DNA of 64,000 nt. It comes from JANQPX01 sp041398025. Its GTDB lineage: Bacteria; Pseudomonadota; Alphaproteobacteria; Geminicoccales; Geminicoccaceae. The position numbers and the translations under genes were made by a program. The stretch covers positions 80,786-144,785 of the forward strand of contig JAWKVM010000026.1 in NCBI GenBank assembly GCA_041398025.1, read 5' to 3'. Under the pieces are notes generated by a model. The model saw nothing but the letters and a program-made list of their open reading frames with translations, was not told where the DNA came from and did not search any database. Positions within the stretch are counted from its first letter, which is position 1. Each line of letters starts with the position of its first letter. This document shows, piece after piece, positions 34,924 to 44,291 of the stretch.

Positions 34924-36485
34924 CGAAGAAAAGGGTCGGGGAGGCGCTGATCAGCCTTTTGGAGCAGCGCGGCGTCGAGGTGGTGTTCGGCATTCCGGGC
35001 GTGCACACGGTCGAGCTCTATCGCGGTCTCGCCGGCAGCGCCATCCGTCATATCACGCCGCGCCACGAGCAGGGGGCGGCGTTCATGGCGGACGGTTATG
35101 CACGGGTCACCGGCAAGCCGGGCGTCTGCTTCCTGATCACCGGCCCCGGCTTCACCAACGCGATCACCGCGATCGCCCAGGCGCGCGCGGACAGCGTGCC
35201 GATGCTGGTAATTTCCGGCGTCAACAAGCGGGAAAGCCTGGGAAGAGGCCTCGGCCATCTGCACGAGCTGCCGGACCAGGCGGCGCTATCGCGCACCGTC
35301 TGCCTCGAGACCTTCACCCTGCTCGAGCCGGAGCGCCTGGGCGAGGTGGTCGAGAGCGCCTTCGCGGCCATGACCAGCGGCCGCCCGGGACCCGTGCATA
35401 TCGAGATCCCGACCGACGTCATGGCAATGGGGACCGGAGCGGTCCTGCCCGCTCGGGACGCCGAGCGCGTCGACCTGGACCTCGCCTCGGTCGAACGGGC
35501 CGCCTCAATGTGCCGATCGACGAAAAATCCGCTGATCCTGGCGGGCGGCGGGGTCAAGGAGGCAGCCGGGCTTCGGGCACTCGCGGAAAAGCTCGATGCG
35601 CCTGTCGTCACCACCTCCAACGGCCGCGGGCTGATGGCCGGCCACCCGCTGAACCTGCCGGCGAGCCCGAGCCTGCAGGCAGTTCGAGACATGATCGCAG
35701 AGGCCGATCTGCTGCTGGCGCTCGGCACCGAGCTCGGCGAGACCGATTACGATTTCTTCGGCATCGGCCCCCTGCCCGCGCACGGCAACATGATCCGCGT
35801 CGACATCGACGGCGCGCAGCTCGCCAGGAGGGACGATCGCGGCCTCACGGTCGAGGCCGATGCCGCCGCCTTCGCAAGCGCGCTCGCCGCTCGCCTGCCG
35901 CTCCGCCAGGGCGACGGCGCCGAGCGCGCCGAGCGCGCGAAAAAGGCGGCGCTGGCTGAGCTGCCAGCCGCCTATCGCGCCCATCTCGCCTTGCTGGATG
36001 CCATCTTCCGGCAGATGCCGGAGGCGATCATCGTCGGCGATTCCACTCAGGCGGTCTATGCCGGCACCTTATATCTGGATGCGCCAGCACCCGGCGCCTG
36101 GTTCCATTCGGCGACAGGCTACGGCACGCTCGGCTACGCCGCACCCGCGGCGATCGGCGCTGCGATCGGCGCGCCGCATCGCCCGGTGATCTGCCTGACA
36201 GGCGACGGCGGGCTGCAGTTCAGCCTGGCCGAGCTCGGCAGTGCCGCCGATGCCGGTGCCGGCGTGCTGTTCCTGGTCTGGAACAACCAGGGCTACCGCG
36301 AGATCGAAAACGCGATGCTGGAAGCCGACGTCGTCCCCGAGGGGGTCAGGCCGTCGGCGCCCGATTTCGTGAAAATCGCCGAGGCCTACGGCCTGCCGGC
36401 CATGCGGGTCACCGAGGCAGACCGGCTCGCGGATGCCGTCGCCCTGGCCGAGCGGCCCTCCTTGATCGAATTTTTCTCACCCTGA
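34920..36485 (+). CDS. aruI: TPP-dependent 2-keto acid decarboxylase (AruI-like)
   Basis: A 521-residue thiamine-diphosphate enzyme of the acetolactate-synthase fold. The catalytic Glu is at residue 50 in PRHEQGAAFMADGYAR; the TPP/Mg motif starts GDGGLQFSLAELG near 428 and ends in WNN about 28 residues later. GIPGVHTVELYRGL and KRESLGRGLGHLHELPDQ match the 5-guanidino-2-oxopentanoate decarboxylase branch. With the AruH-like partner it would carry arginine to 4-guanidinobutanal in the arginine transaminase pathway. A small hairpin (36483-36506) follows the stop. Confidence 0.82.
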   Translation: MTKKRVGEALISLLEQRGVEVVFGIPGVHTVELYRGLAGSAIRHITPRHEQGAAFMADGYARVTGKPGVCFLITGPGFTNAITAIAQARADSVPMLVISGVNKRESLGRGLGHLHELPDQAALSRTVCLETFTLLEPERLGEVVESAFAAMTSGRPGPVHIEIPTDVMAMGTGAVLPARDAERVDLDLASVERAASMCRSTKNPLILAGGGVKEAAGLRALAEKLDAPVVTTSNGRGLMAGHPLNLPASPSLQAVRDMIAEADLLLALGTELGETDYDFFGIGPLPAHGNMIRVDIDGAQLARRDDRGLTVEADAAAFASALAARLPLRQGDGAERAERAKKAALAELPAAYRAHLALLDAIFRQMPEAIIVGDSTQAVYAGTLYLDAPAPGAWFHSATGYGTLGYAAPAAIGAAIGAPHRPVICLTGDGGLQFSLAELGSAADAGAGVLFLVWNNQGYREIENAMLEADVVPEGVRPSAPDFVKIAEAYGLPAMRVTEADRLADAVALAERPSLIEFFSP

Positions 36486-36618
36486 ACGCCGTTCCGCTGG
36501 CGTTCATCAACGCTCTGCCAAAGTTTTTTCGATCGATGCCCAGGCGTGACGTCGATCACAGACTCTGGCCATGAAAAGGCCTTTGATGCCGGTGTGATTG
36601 CGTTGATGGAGAACGACC

Positions 36619-36840
36619 ATGTCAGCGATGCGTTTTGATCTTAGCGCCCCTCCCAGGCTTGGCGATCTGATGAAGACCGTGATCGCCGCCGATGCGCTCG
36701 AACAGGAGAAGCAGCTCGACCAGGGGCTGTATCTGGAGCGCGACACGCTGCTCGACGACGAGTTTCTCGAGACGTCCCTGGACGACTACGAGGACGTGCT
36801 GTCGGCCGCGGACGCCGACATCGACGACTGGAACGAGTGA
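36619..36840 (+). CDS. Small acidic hypothetical protein
   Basis: A 73-residue protein with a GGAGAA ribosome site 6 bases before ATG. The first half is amphipathic (LGDLMKTVIAADALEQEKQL), the second half is densely acidic (DDEFLETSLDDYEDVLSAAD) and ends DDWNE. No signal or membrane segment. The family is not recognised. It converges with aroC, whose stop lies 11 bases beyond. The clean ribosome site and skewed composition argue for a real gene. Confidence 0.55.
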   Translation: MSAMRFDLSAPPRLGDLMKTVIAADALEQEKQLDQGLYLERDTLLDDEFLETSLDDYEDVLSAADADIDDWNE

Positions 36841-36850
36841 CCGCCGCCGG

Positions 36851-37924
36851 TCAAGCCCCCGTGATCGCCCGCTGCCGGAGGCAGTGGTCGGCGAGCACCA
36901 CGGCCATCATCGCCTCGCCCACGGGCACGGCGCGGATGCCGACGCAGGGATCGTGCCGGCCCTTGGTCGAGACGTCGATCTCGTTGCCGTGACGGTCGAT
37001 CGAGCGCCTGGGCGTCAGGATCGAGCTGGTCGGCTTGACCGCGAAGCGCACGACCACGTCCTGCCCGCTGGAAATGCCGCCCAGAACTCCGCCCGCGTTG
37101 TTCGATAGAAAGTAAGGCTGGCCGCCCTCGGCCCGGATCTCGTCGGCGTTCTCCTCGCCGCAGAGCGCAGCGCTCGCGAAGCCCGCGCCGATCTCCACCC
37201 CCTTCACCGCATTGATGCTCATCATGGCCTTGGCGAGGTCGGCATCGAGCTTGTCATAGACCGGATCGCCCCACCCGGCGGGGACGCCCACGGCGTGAAC
37301 TTCGATGATGGCGCCGACGGAGGAACCGGCTTTCCTGATCGCCAGCAGCTTCTCCTCCCAGCGCATTGATGCCTTCGGGTCCGGGCACCAGAAGGGGTTC
37401 TGCTCGACCGTGTCCCAATTCCAGTTGTCAGGGTCGATGCGGTCGTCGCCGACCTGCACCAGAGCGCCCCGGATGGTGATGCCGTCGCCGAGCACCTTTC
37501 GAGCCACGGCGCCCGCGGCGACGCGCATGGCGGTTTCCCGCGCGGAGGAGCGGCCGCCGCCGCGGTAGTCGCGAATGCCGTATTTGGCCTCGTAGGTGAA
37601 GTCGGCATGACCCGGGCGAAAGCGGTCCTTGATCTCGCCGTAGTCCCTGGAGCGCTGGTCGACATTCTCGATCAGAAGCCCGATCGGCGTGCCCGTGGTC
37701 TTACCTTCGAACACACCAGATAGAATCTGGACCCTGTCCGGTTCTTGTCTCTGGGTGGTGAACTTGGACTGCCCCGGCCGCCGCCGGTCCAGCCAGTGCT
37801 GGATGTCGGTCTCGGACAAGTCGAGCCGTGGCGGCACGCCATCGACGACGCAGCCGATGGCGGGGCCGTGGCTTTCGCCGAAGGTGGTGAAGCGAAAAAC
37901 GCTGCCGAAGCTGTTGCCGGCCAT
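36851..37924 (-). CDS. aroC: Chorismate synthase
   Basis: A 357-residue enzyme making chorismate from 5-enolpyruvylshikimate-3-phosphate with reduced FMN, the last shikimate step. Family signatures are TTFGESHGPAIGCVVDG (residue 13), the GRSSARETAMRVAAGA stretch near 124, and RPTSSILTPRRSID-like residues near the C-terminus (VKPTSSILTPRRSIDRHG). Length is normal. It follows fabI on the minus strand after 11 bases, so the two are probably cotranscribed. Confidence 0.97.
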   Translation of the reverse strand: MAGNSFGSVFRFTTFGESHGPAIGCVVDGVPPRLDLSETDIQHWLDRRRPGQSKFTTQRQEPDRVQILSGVFEGKTTGTPIGLLIENVDQRSRDYGEIKDRFRPGHADFTYEAKYGIRDYRGGGRSSARETAMRVAAGAVARKVLGDGITIRGALVQVGDDRIDPDNWNWDTVEQNPFWCPDPKASMRWEEKLLAIRKAGSSVGAIIEVHAVGVPAGWGDPVYDKLDADLAKAMMSINAVKGVEIGAGFASAALCGEENADEIRAEGGQPYFLSNNAGGVLGGISSGQDVVVRFAVKPTSSILTPRRSIDRHGNEIDVSTKGRHDPCVGIRAVPVGEAMMAVVLADHCLRQRAITGA

Positions 37925-37935
37925 TTTTTCTCTGA

Positions 37936-38745
37936 CTAGACGGTCGAGATGTCGGGAGCGTCGACGGCCTTCATGCCGACCACGTGATAGCCGCTGTCGA
38001 CGTGCAGAACCTCGCCGGTGGTGCCGGCGCCGAGATCGGACAGGAGATAGAGGCCGGCGCCGCCGACATCGTCGAGGGTCGTGTTGCGCTTCAGGGGCGC
38101 GTTGTACTCATTCCACTTCAGGATGTAGCGAAAATCGCCGATGCCCGAGGCGGCGAGCGTCTTCACCGGACCGGCGGAGATGGCGTTGACGCGGACCCGC
38201 TGCCCGCCGAGATCGACCGCGAGATAGCGCACGCTCGCCTCCAGCGCCGCCTTGGCGACACCCATGACATTGTAGTGCGGCACCACGCGCTCGGCGCCGT
38301 AATAGGTGAGCGTCAAGGCGCTGCCGCCCTCGCTCATCAGCGGTGCCGCCCGCCGGCAGAGATCGGTGAAGGAGTAGCAGGAGATCAGCATGGAGCGCTG
38401 GAAATTCTCGGCTGACGTATCGAGATATTTGCCCTTCAGCTCCTCCTTGTCGGAAAAGGCGATGGCATGCACGATGAAGTCCAGCCGTCCCCATTCCTCC
38501 TCGAGATGGGCGAACAGGCCATCCATGCTCTCGGGATCGGTGACATCGGCGGGTGCCACGATCGGCGCTTTCAGGGTCTCGGCGATCGGCAGCACGCGCT
38601 TGGCGAGCGCGTCGCCCTGATAGGTGAGCGCGAGCTCGGCGCCGTGGTCGGCGACGGCCCTGGCGATGCCGTATGCAAGCGAACGATCGTTGGCGATGCC
38701 CATGACCAGACCTTTTTTTCCGGCCATCAGGGGAGCGTCAGCCAT
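37936..38745 (-). CDS. fabI: Enoyl-[acyl-carrier-protein] reductase (NADH), FabI type
   Basis: A 269-residue SDR-fold enzyme closing each fatty acid elongation round. Glycine motif GIANDRSLAYGIARA near residue 16, HAIAFSDKEELKG near 92, and the catalytic Tyr-x6-Lys in YNVMGVAK near 157-164. The FabI pattern (not FabL or FabV) is clear. Upstream 138 bases to the AraC gene stop carry its promoter. Cotranscribed with aroC by spacing. Confidence 0.95.
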   Translation of the reverse strand: MADAPLMAGKKGLVMGIANDRSLAYGIARAVADHGAELALTYQGDALAKRVLPIAETLKAPIVAPADVTDPESMDGLFAHLEEEWGRLDFIVHAIAFSDKEELKGKYLDTSAENFQRSMLISCYSFTDLCRRAAPLMSEGGSALTLTYYGAERVVPHYNVMGVAKAALEASVRYLAVDLGGQRVRVNAISAGPVKTLAASGIGDFRYILKWNEYNAPLKRNTTLDDVGGAGLYLLSDLGAGTTGEVLHVDSGYHVVGMKAVDAPDISTV

Positions 38746-38883
38746 GCGAAGGGTCTCCCGGAAATCAAAGCTCGTCTTTCGGCGCGCATCCTAGCGACGG
38801 TCCGGGTTTTGGGAAAGGCCCGGCTTGTCCGCGGACACACCTTCGGCGTCAGCCCCTTTGCGCGCGCCGGGGACGGGGCCGAT

Positions 38884-39771
38884 CTATCCTGATTTGTTCT
38901 CTTTTCGATAGCGACCGGGCGTCGTGCCCAGGCTGCTGCTGAAGACGTCGGTCATATGGCTTTGCGAAGCGAAGCCGCAGGCATAAGCGATCTCCACCAG
39001 CGGCGTGGTGGTCTGGGCCAGCATGAGGCGCGCGCGGCGCACCCGGCACTCCATGAGGTAGCGGTGCGGAGTCTGTCCCGTCGCCCGCTTGAAGGCGCGC
39101 AGGAAGTAGGAGGGGCTGCACTCGGCCACGGCCGCCAGATCCGCAAGGCCGAGATCGCGCTCCAGATGGGCGTCGATATAGTCATCGAGGCGCGCCAAGA
39201 TCGACGAAAACGCCAGCGCATGGCGTGTCTGAGGCTCGCTCGTGGCCTTGAAGTCCTCGGCCCAGTCGCTCAGGAACAGGGTGGCGAAGCTCTCCATCTG
39301 CAGGGCCGTCAGCCCCTTGCCGCTCAAAATCCGGCTGCGCATCGTCTTGGCGAGCGCCATCTGCGTCGGTCGAGCGCTACCGATGACAAAGCGCTCCTGA
39401 TACGGCTTACCGTCGAACTCCGCCGTCCAGATCTTGTGGGCGAACTCCGGCGCCATGCCGATGACGAGCGCTTCGGCCATCGGCCCGAGCGGCTCCCTGA
39501 CGACCTCGGTACGGGCCGGCAGGAAAAGCGCCTGATTGCGAAAGTTATAGGTCTCGAGCCTGTCGGAATTGATCGCCGCCAGGCTGGACTGCGAGCCGAA
39601 GGCGATCCTGATCACGGTTTGCGGCAGCTTCATGGTCAGGCGACTCCAGCTCGGAGTGCTCGCCGGAATCAATTCGACGGTCGTATCGGGAGAGCGGTAG
39701 CGCTGCCCCTGCGCACTCGCATCGTCGATATGCCGCCAGTGAAGATGGGCTGATGGCGTTCGGCTGATCAT
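38884..39771 (-). CDS. AraC-family transcriptional regulator
   Basis: About 295 residues. The C-terminal 100 residues hold two helix-turn-helix motifs (LADLAAVAECSPSYFLRAFK and LVEIAYACGFASQSHMTDVF) and the family ending TTPGRYRKENKSG. The N-terminal 190 residues are a sensor domain I cannot assign. ATG 39771 follows AAGGAGG closely; ATG 39795 is an upstream alternative without a ribosome site. Target genes are not evident; it lies upstream of fabI in the same direction. Confidence 0.88.
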   Translation of the reverse strand: MISRTPSAHLHWRHIDDASAQGQRYRSPDTTVELIPASTPSWSRLTMKLPQTVIRIAFGSQSSLAAINSDRLETYNFRNQALFLPARTEVVREPLGPMAEALVIGMAPEFAHKIWTAEFDGKPYQERFVIGSARPTQMALAKTMRSRILSGKGLTALQMESFATLFLSDWAEDFKATSEPQTRHALAFSSILARLDDYIDAHLERDLGLADLAAVAECSPSYFLRAFKRATGQTPHRYLMECRVRRARLMLAQTTTPLVEIAYACGFASQSHMTDVFSSSLGTTPGRYRKENKSG

Positions 39772-40151
39772 GACCTCCTTGGGAACGAGACGCATTCAGC
39801 TTGACCTGAAGCAAACAAACCGATCGCCCCGTTTCTTCCCCGGAAGGGTCCTTTTTCCTCTCGGCGTTCCCCGATGTTCCGCAGCGATGCCGACGGCTCG
39901 AGACCCGGACTCAACCGCCGTCTCCGCCGCTTACGGAGCGGTCGGTCAATTTCCCGGAAAAGGGTGCAGGCTCCTGGAATACCAGCCCTTCTCCCGTTCC
40001 TAAGCTTCCGAAAACGTGCGGTTCGAACGATCGGAGTGCAGAGGCCTGCCGGGTGCGTTCTCCCGTTGCCCAGGGCTATCGGACCTCCTCCTTCGGACCG
40101 CGCAAGGGTTGCGAGCGCCTCCACAGACACGAAGGCGAAGAGGAGATCCGG
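39772..40151. other. Intergenic between AraC gene and small membrane protein
   Basis: About 380 bases containing divergent promoters. Short open frames on both strands (for instance around 39874-40130) are Arg/Ser/Pro-rich and lack ribosome sites. Nothing else recognised. Confidence 0.45.
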
Positions 40152-40577
40152 ATGCGGGTTCTGATCAAGATGGTCAAGGGTGTGGCGCTCTACGCCGCGC
40201 TGCTGGCCGTCGTCACCGGTGGTGCTGCGATCGTCGGATGCCTGTTCCTACACAATGGGCGGGTCGAGTATCTGACCGATCCCGAAGCCCTGTTCCATTT
40301 TCTCTGGGTCACCAGGGCGGGGCTCAAGGTCACGATCGTCACAGTGACGACGATCGTCTTCCTTATGATGGCCGAAAACGGGGCTCTGAGCCAGAACTGG
40401 TCCCGCTGGTGGCGCCGGAACCTTCCCGTCGCCGGCCGCACGGAGACGGCGGTGCGTGCAGAGCTCGGTCCCAGAGCTTTTCCCCGACAGGTGGCAGCAC
40501 CTGTACGATCGAGACATGCAGCGAAACGGAACGATCGAGCCTATGTCCCGATCGGATATGATCGCGATGCGCTCTAG
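40152..40577 (+). CDS. Putative small inner-membrane protein
   Basis: A 141-residue ORF with AGGAG 6 bases before ATG 40152. Two hydrophobic segments, at about residues 9-30 (VALYAALLAVVTGGAAIVGC) and 55-73 (VTIVTVTTIVFLMMA), flank a short acidic loop; the rest is a basic, Arg-rich cytoplasmic tail. The stop overlaps the tail of the convergent YihY gene by 4 bases. No family recognised. Confidence 0.6.
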   Translation: MRVLIKMVKGVALYAALLAVVTGGAAIVGCLFLHNGRVEYLTDPEALFHFLWVTRAGLKVTIVTVTTIVFLMMAENGALSQNWSRWWRRNLPVAGRTETAVRAELGPRAFPRQVAAPVRSRHAAKRNDRAYVPIGYDRDAL

Positions 40578-41476
40578 GAGCGCCGCATTGCCGATGTCCG
40601 AGTGCGCAGGCGCAGGCTTGCGGCATTGACCTCGGCACCGAAGATGAAGATGAGCGCCGAGATGTAGAAGAACAGAAGGGTCGCCACGACCCCGCCGAGG
40701 CTGCCATAGGTGACGGTGAAGCTGCCGAGATTGAGCAGATACCAGGAATAGAAGGCGGCGACGGCAAGCCAGAGAGCGACGGCAAGGATGGCGCCGGGCA
40801 GCACGTCGAAGATGTGGAGCCTGCGGTTGGGCAGCCAGATATAAAGCGGCAGGACGAGGCCGAGGAGGAGAAGCGCCGAGAGCGCCAGGCGGATCGCGCT
40901 GTAGCGCAGGCGCCACTGGATCGGCGTGAACTCGAACAGATCGACCAGGGTCCAGGCGATGGGAATGGCGACCATGGTCACCATGATGACGATGATGCCG
41001 ATGGCGAACAGCAGAACCATCAGCATGCTCTGCAGCCGCTGCCACCAGATGGCCCGCGTCTGCTTGACCTCGTAGGCAAGATTCAGGGCGTAGCGCGCCG
41101 CCTCGAAGGCGGAGGACACGGCCCAGAGGGCCGCGAAGATGCTGACCGTCATCAGGCCCGGGCGCCCACCCTCGAGCACCTCGCGCACCGGCGGCTCGAT
41201 CGCCCGGCGCACCTCGCCTGGAAGGGCGCCGAGGCCGAGTTGCACGAAATCCTGGGCGGCGGCGCTCTGGCCGAGCTCCCCGGCAAGCGTGGTCAGAAAG
41301 ATCAGGAACGGAAAGAGTGCGAACAGGCTGGCGAAGGCGATATGGCCGGCGAGCAGCGTGCCGCCGTCGTCGAGCATGTGCAGCAGCCCCCGCCAGACCG
41401 GCGACGCCAGGCGGTGCGCAGCCACGGTCTTCGCAGGTGACCGACCGTGGCCCATGGACTGCTGCTTTTTGATCAC
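40574..41476 (-). CDS. YihY/virulence factor BrkB family membrane protein
   Basis: About 300 residues with six membrane segments and the family pattern LLAGHIAFASLFALFPFLIF near residue 45 and YGSLGGVVATLLFFYISALI near the end, followed by FGAEVNAA. The biochemical role of the family is unsettled despite an old RNase BN label. The start is ambiguous: GTG 41476 after GAGAGCGG, ATG 41455 without a clear site, or TTG 41530. Confidence 0.88.
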   Translation of the reverse strand: MIKKQQSMGHGRSPAKTVAAHRLASPVWRGLLHMLDDGGTLLAGHIAFASLFALFPFLIFLTTLAGELGQSAAAQDFVQLGLGALPGEVRRAIEPPVREVLEGGRPGLMTVSIFAALWAVSSAFEAARYALNLAYEVKQTRAIWWQRLQSMLMVLLFAIGIIVIMVTMVAIPIAWTLVDLFEFTPIQWRLRYSAIRLALSALLLLGLVLPLYIWLPNRRLHIFDVLPGAILAVALWLAVAAFYSWYLLNLGSFTVTYGSLGGVVATLLFFYISALIFIFGAEVNAASLRLRTRTSAMRRS

Positions 41477-41625
41477 GATGCCGCTCTCATCAGGTTCAGC
41501 CCTGCCGCGCGCAACGGTCGCCCGAAGCAAGGCCTTGAATTATTCCCACCATTATAAATTAGGAGTTGTTTATCCTGCTGTAAAATCCAGGGCGTCGCCG
41601 ACTCTGTCCGGCGCATCGTGCCGGG

Positions 41626-42459
41626 TCACGGGCGCTCGACCGATTTTGCGGCCTGCCAGAGCGCCTCAAGCTCGTCCAGCGACGTGTCCGCCATGGAGCG
41701 TCCATCTCTATCAAGCGCTTGCTCGATGGAGCGAAAGCGTCGCTCGAACTTTCGGTTGGTGCGGCGCAAGGCCTCTTCGGGGTCGATCTTCAGATGGCGC
41801 GCCAGATTGGCGACCGTGAACAGGAGATCGCCGAGCTCATCCTCGACGCGATCGACGGCGGCATCGTCCCCGATTTCAGCCCTGAGCTCGGCAAGCTCCT
41901 CGTCGATCTTGGCCAGGACCTGCCGGGTCTGCTGCCAGTCGAAGCCGCCGCGCGCCGCGCGCTTTTGCAGCTTCTCGGCGCGGGTCAGCGCCGGCAGAGC
42001 GAGCGGCAGATCGTCGAGCAGGCTTGCGCGCTCGGCCTTGCCCTTGGCCCGGCGCTCCGCCGCCTTGACCTCCTCCCAGGCACGGGTCTGCGCGGCGGCG
42101 CTGTCCACGCTCGCCTCGCCGAACACGTGGGGATGGCGGCGGATCATCTTGTCGGCGATCGCCGCCGCGACATCCTCGAAAACGAAACGCTGCGCCGCGT
42201 CCGGCGCCTCGCTGGCCATCTGGCTGTGATAGACCACCTGCAGCAGGAGATCGCCGAGTTCCTCCTTCAGGTCGGCCATGTCGCCCCGCGCGACCGCATC
42301 CGCGACCTCGTAGGCCTCTTCGATGGTGTAGGGTGCAATGGTCTCGAAGGTCTGCTCGATATCCCAGGGACAGCCGCCGTCGGGATCGCGCAGCCTGGCC
42401 ATGACCTCGAGCAGGCGATCGATCGCGCTTCTGGGCGGTGTCGGCGAACTGGCTGTCAT
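41626..42459 (-). CDS. mazG: Nucleoside triphosphate pyrophosphohydrolase MazG
   Basis: A 277-residue enzyme with two MazG folds that hydrolyses NTPs and dNTPs to monophosphates. The first domain shows GGCPWDIEQTFETIAPYTIE then EEAYEVADAV and EELGDLLLQVVYHSQMA; the second has ELAELRAEI and EDELGDLLFTVANLARHL. The metal-binding Glu/Asp set is intact. ATG 42459 follows GAAGGA at good spacing; the frame is open further upstream. Separate transcription unit, same strand as LysR. Confidence 0.95.
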   Translation of the reverse strand: MTASSPTPPRSAIDRLLEVMARLRDPDGGCPWDIEQTFETIAPYTIEEAYEVADAVARGDMADLKEELGDLLLQVVYHSQMASEAPDAAQRFVFEDVAAAIADKMIRRHPHVFGEASVDSAAAQTRAWEEVKAAERRAKGKAERASLLDDLPLALPALTRAEKLQKRAARGGFDWQQTRQVLAKIDEELAELRAEIGDDAAVDRVEDELGDLLFTVANLARHLKIDPEEALRRTNRKFERRFRSIEQALDRDGRSMADTSLDELEALWQAAKSVERP

Positions 42460-42538
42460 GGCCTGCATGTCCTTCGCGTGGTCCTCGATGCGTGCCCGAG
42501 GGACATGACATGCCGATGACGAGCCTGACAAGGGCGGT

Positions 42539-43474
42539 CTATGACCGGGGCGCGGTCTTCCCGGCGCCGTCATCGGGTCCCTCTCGGCCCGCAAGCCGCA
42601 CGCGATCGTCCGCAAGGGCCTTGGCCATATGGTCGATGAAGGCGCGAATGCGCGCCGCTTTGATCAGATCCTGATGGGTGAGCAGCCAGAGGCCGGTGAT
42701 CAGGTCGTCCGACCGGGCGTCGAGACGCTGCAGGGCCGGGTCGCCGTCGCCGAGGCAGCAGGGAATGATCGTGAGACCGAGCCCTGCCCGCGCAGCCTGA
42801 TGGAGTGCCACGAAGCTGTCGGCACGGAAAGCCACATGGGCTTCCGGCACATGCCGGCGCATCCATCTGGCCAGGGGCGAATTCGCCAGCATCTCGTCGC
42901 CGCCGAGCCAGCGATGCTCGGGCGAAAGCGGATCGAGCGGCCGCGTTTCGAGATAGGCTCGGGCGCCATAGACGGCGAAGCCGACATCGGCGACGCGCTC
43001 GCCGATCAGGGGTGCGGGCAGCTCGCGTGCCGGGCGGATCGCGACGTCGGCGTCGCGCTTGGTGAGGTTGAGGCGGCTGTTGGTGAGCGCGAGCTCGATC
43101 GCGATCCGCGGATGCTGCCGTCGGAAGCTCGCGAAATGCGGCGGCAGCACCGAGCCCATGAAGGTGTCGGTGGTGGTCACCCGGATGACGCCTTCCAGCT
43201 TCAGATCCTGGCCGGCGATGCGCCGCTCCAGGGAGGCGACCATATCGTCGATGCTACGCGCCGCTGCGACCAGCTGTTCGCCTTCCGCGGTCAGGACATA
43301 GCCCGTGGACAGCCGCTCGAACAGGCGGATCTTCTTCGCCTCCTCGAAGGCGTGCACGCGCCTGAGCACCGTCGTATGGTTGACCCCGAGCCGGCGCGCC
43401 GCCGAGGAGACCGAGCCGTGATCGGCGACGGCCAGCACGAAGCGCAGATCGTCCCAGTTCACCCTGTGCGTCAT
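42539..43474 (-). CDS. LysR-family transcriptional regulator
   Basis: A 311-residue regulator. The winged helix-turn-helix is at residues 8-65 (FVLAVADHGSVSSAARRLGV then VNHTTVLRRVHAFEE), followed by a LysR substrate-binding domain from about 90. It diverges from the cytochrome c' gene across a 94-base gap, the usual arrangement for a LysR protein and its target, so control of that gene is plausible but unproven. Effector unknown. Confidence 0.9.
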   Translation of the reverse strand: MTHRVNWDDLRFVLAVADHGSVSSAARRLGVNHTTVLRRVHAFEEAKKIRLFERLSTGYVLTAEGEQLVAAARSIDDMVASLERRIAGQDLKLEGVIRVTTTDTFMGSVLPPHFASFRRQHPRIAIELALTNSRLNLTKRDADVAIRPARELPAPLIGERVADVGFAVYGARAYLETRPLDPLSPEHRWLGGDEMLANSPLARWMRRHVPEAHVAFRADSFVALHQAARAGLGLTIIPCCLGDGDPALQRLDARSDDLITGLWLLTHQDLIKAARIRAFIDHMAKALADDRVRLAGREGPDDGAGKTAPRS

Positions 43475-43568
43475 TGCAGCCAGTTTCTGCGATTTATGGC
43501 AATGGCACGCATTTTAAGCACATGCTAGGGTCGGCTGCTCGGAAATTTTCCAAACAGGGAGTCAACCG

Positions 43569-44042
43569 ATGAGATCCGCTGTTTTCGCCGCTTTCGGCAT
43601 GCTCGCCGCAGGGGCCTTCGCCACGACCGCCATCGCCGCCGATCCGATGGAGCAGGCCGCCAAGGCTCGTCAGAGCTTCATGCAGGTGCTGGCGTTCAAC
43701 CTCGGGCCACTCGGTGCCATGGCCAAGGGCGAGATGGACTACAATGCCGAAGCCGCCACGACCTATGCCAAGAATATCGAGCTCCTCGCCTCGATGAACA
43801 CCGGCTCCATGTGGCCGGAAGGCTCGGACAACGCCGCCCTCGGCGAGAACAAGACCCGCGCCCTGCCCGCCGCCTGGGCTGCCGATTCCAAGGTCATGGA
43901 GAAATATGGCGACTGGACCAAGGCCAGCGCCGAGCTCGCGGCTGCGGCCGGCAGCGGCCTGGATGCGCTCAAGCCCGCGGTCGGCGCCGTCGGCAAGTCC
44001 TGCGGCGGCTGCCATGACCTCTACCGTGCGGAGCAAAAGTGA
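43569..44042 (+). CDS. Cytochrome c' family protein
   Basis: A 157-residue periplasmic protein with signal peptide MRSAVFAAFGMLAAGAFATT cleaved before DPMEQAAKARQ. The heme site CGGCH is at the C-terminus (about residues 145-149), as in cytochrome c'-type four-helix bundles. Such proteins bind NO or carry single electrons. The ribosome site is AGGGAG, 7 bases before ATG. Its maturation would need the Ccm system encoded at 60728-62842. Confidence 0.92.
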   Translation: MRSAVFAAFGMLAAGAFATTAIAADPMEQAAKARQSFMQVLAFNLGPLGAMAKGEMDYNAEAATTYAKNIELLASMNTGSMWPEGSDNAALGENKTRALPAAWAADSKVMEKYGDWTKASAELAAAAGSGLDALKPAVGAVGKSCGGCHDLYRAEQK

Positions 44043-44099
44043 CCGCGCCCTGACCATTCGGCGCTCATAGCCGGCAGGACCATGGGTCAGCCCGGAACC

Positions 44100-44144
44100 A
44101 ACGCGCCGCTCGGCCTCCCTCGGGGAGACGCCGTGCGGCGCGTT
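44100..44144. other. Perfect hairpin after cytochrome c' gene
   Basis: aacgcgccgc (44100-44109) pairs with gcggcgcgtt (44135-44144), a 10-bp stem around a 25-base spacer that can itself fold. No T-run follows. It may act as a factor-dependent terminator or mRNA-stabilising structure 58 bases after the stop. Confidence 0.5.
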
Positions 44145-44291
44145 GTCATGTCGTGCCGGCAATGCGGTGCCGGCGGCACAGGCCGAACCTGCCTCGATCA
44201 CGCGATGGTGTCGGTGCATGGCCAGGGATGTCATCGCCTTGGCAGCAAAGAACGTCTAAGGTGACCGAGACTCAATCAGGGGAGACTTGGC

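Noticed and set aside
36483..36506. Hairpin tgaacgcc/ggcgttca after the aruI-like gene as an intrinsic terminator
   Set aside because: The T-run begins about 16 bases after the stem, too far for a standard terminator.
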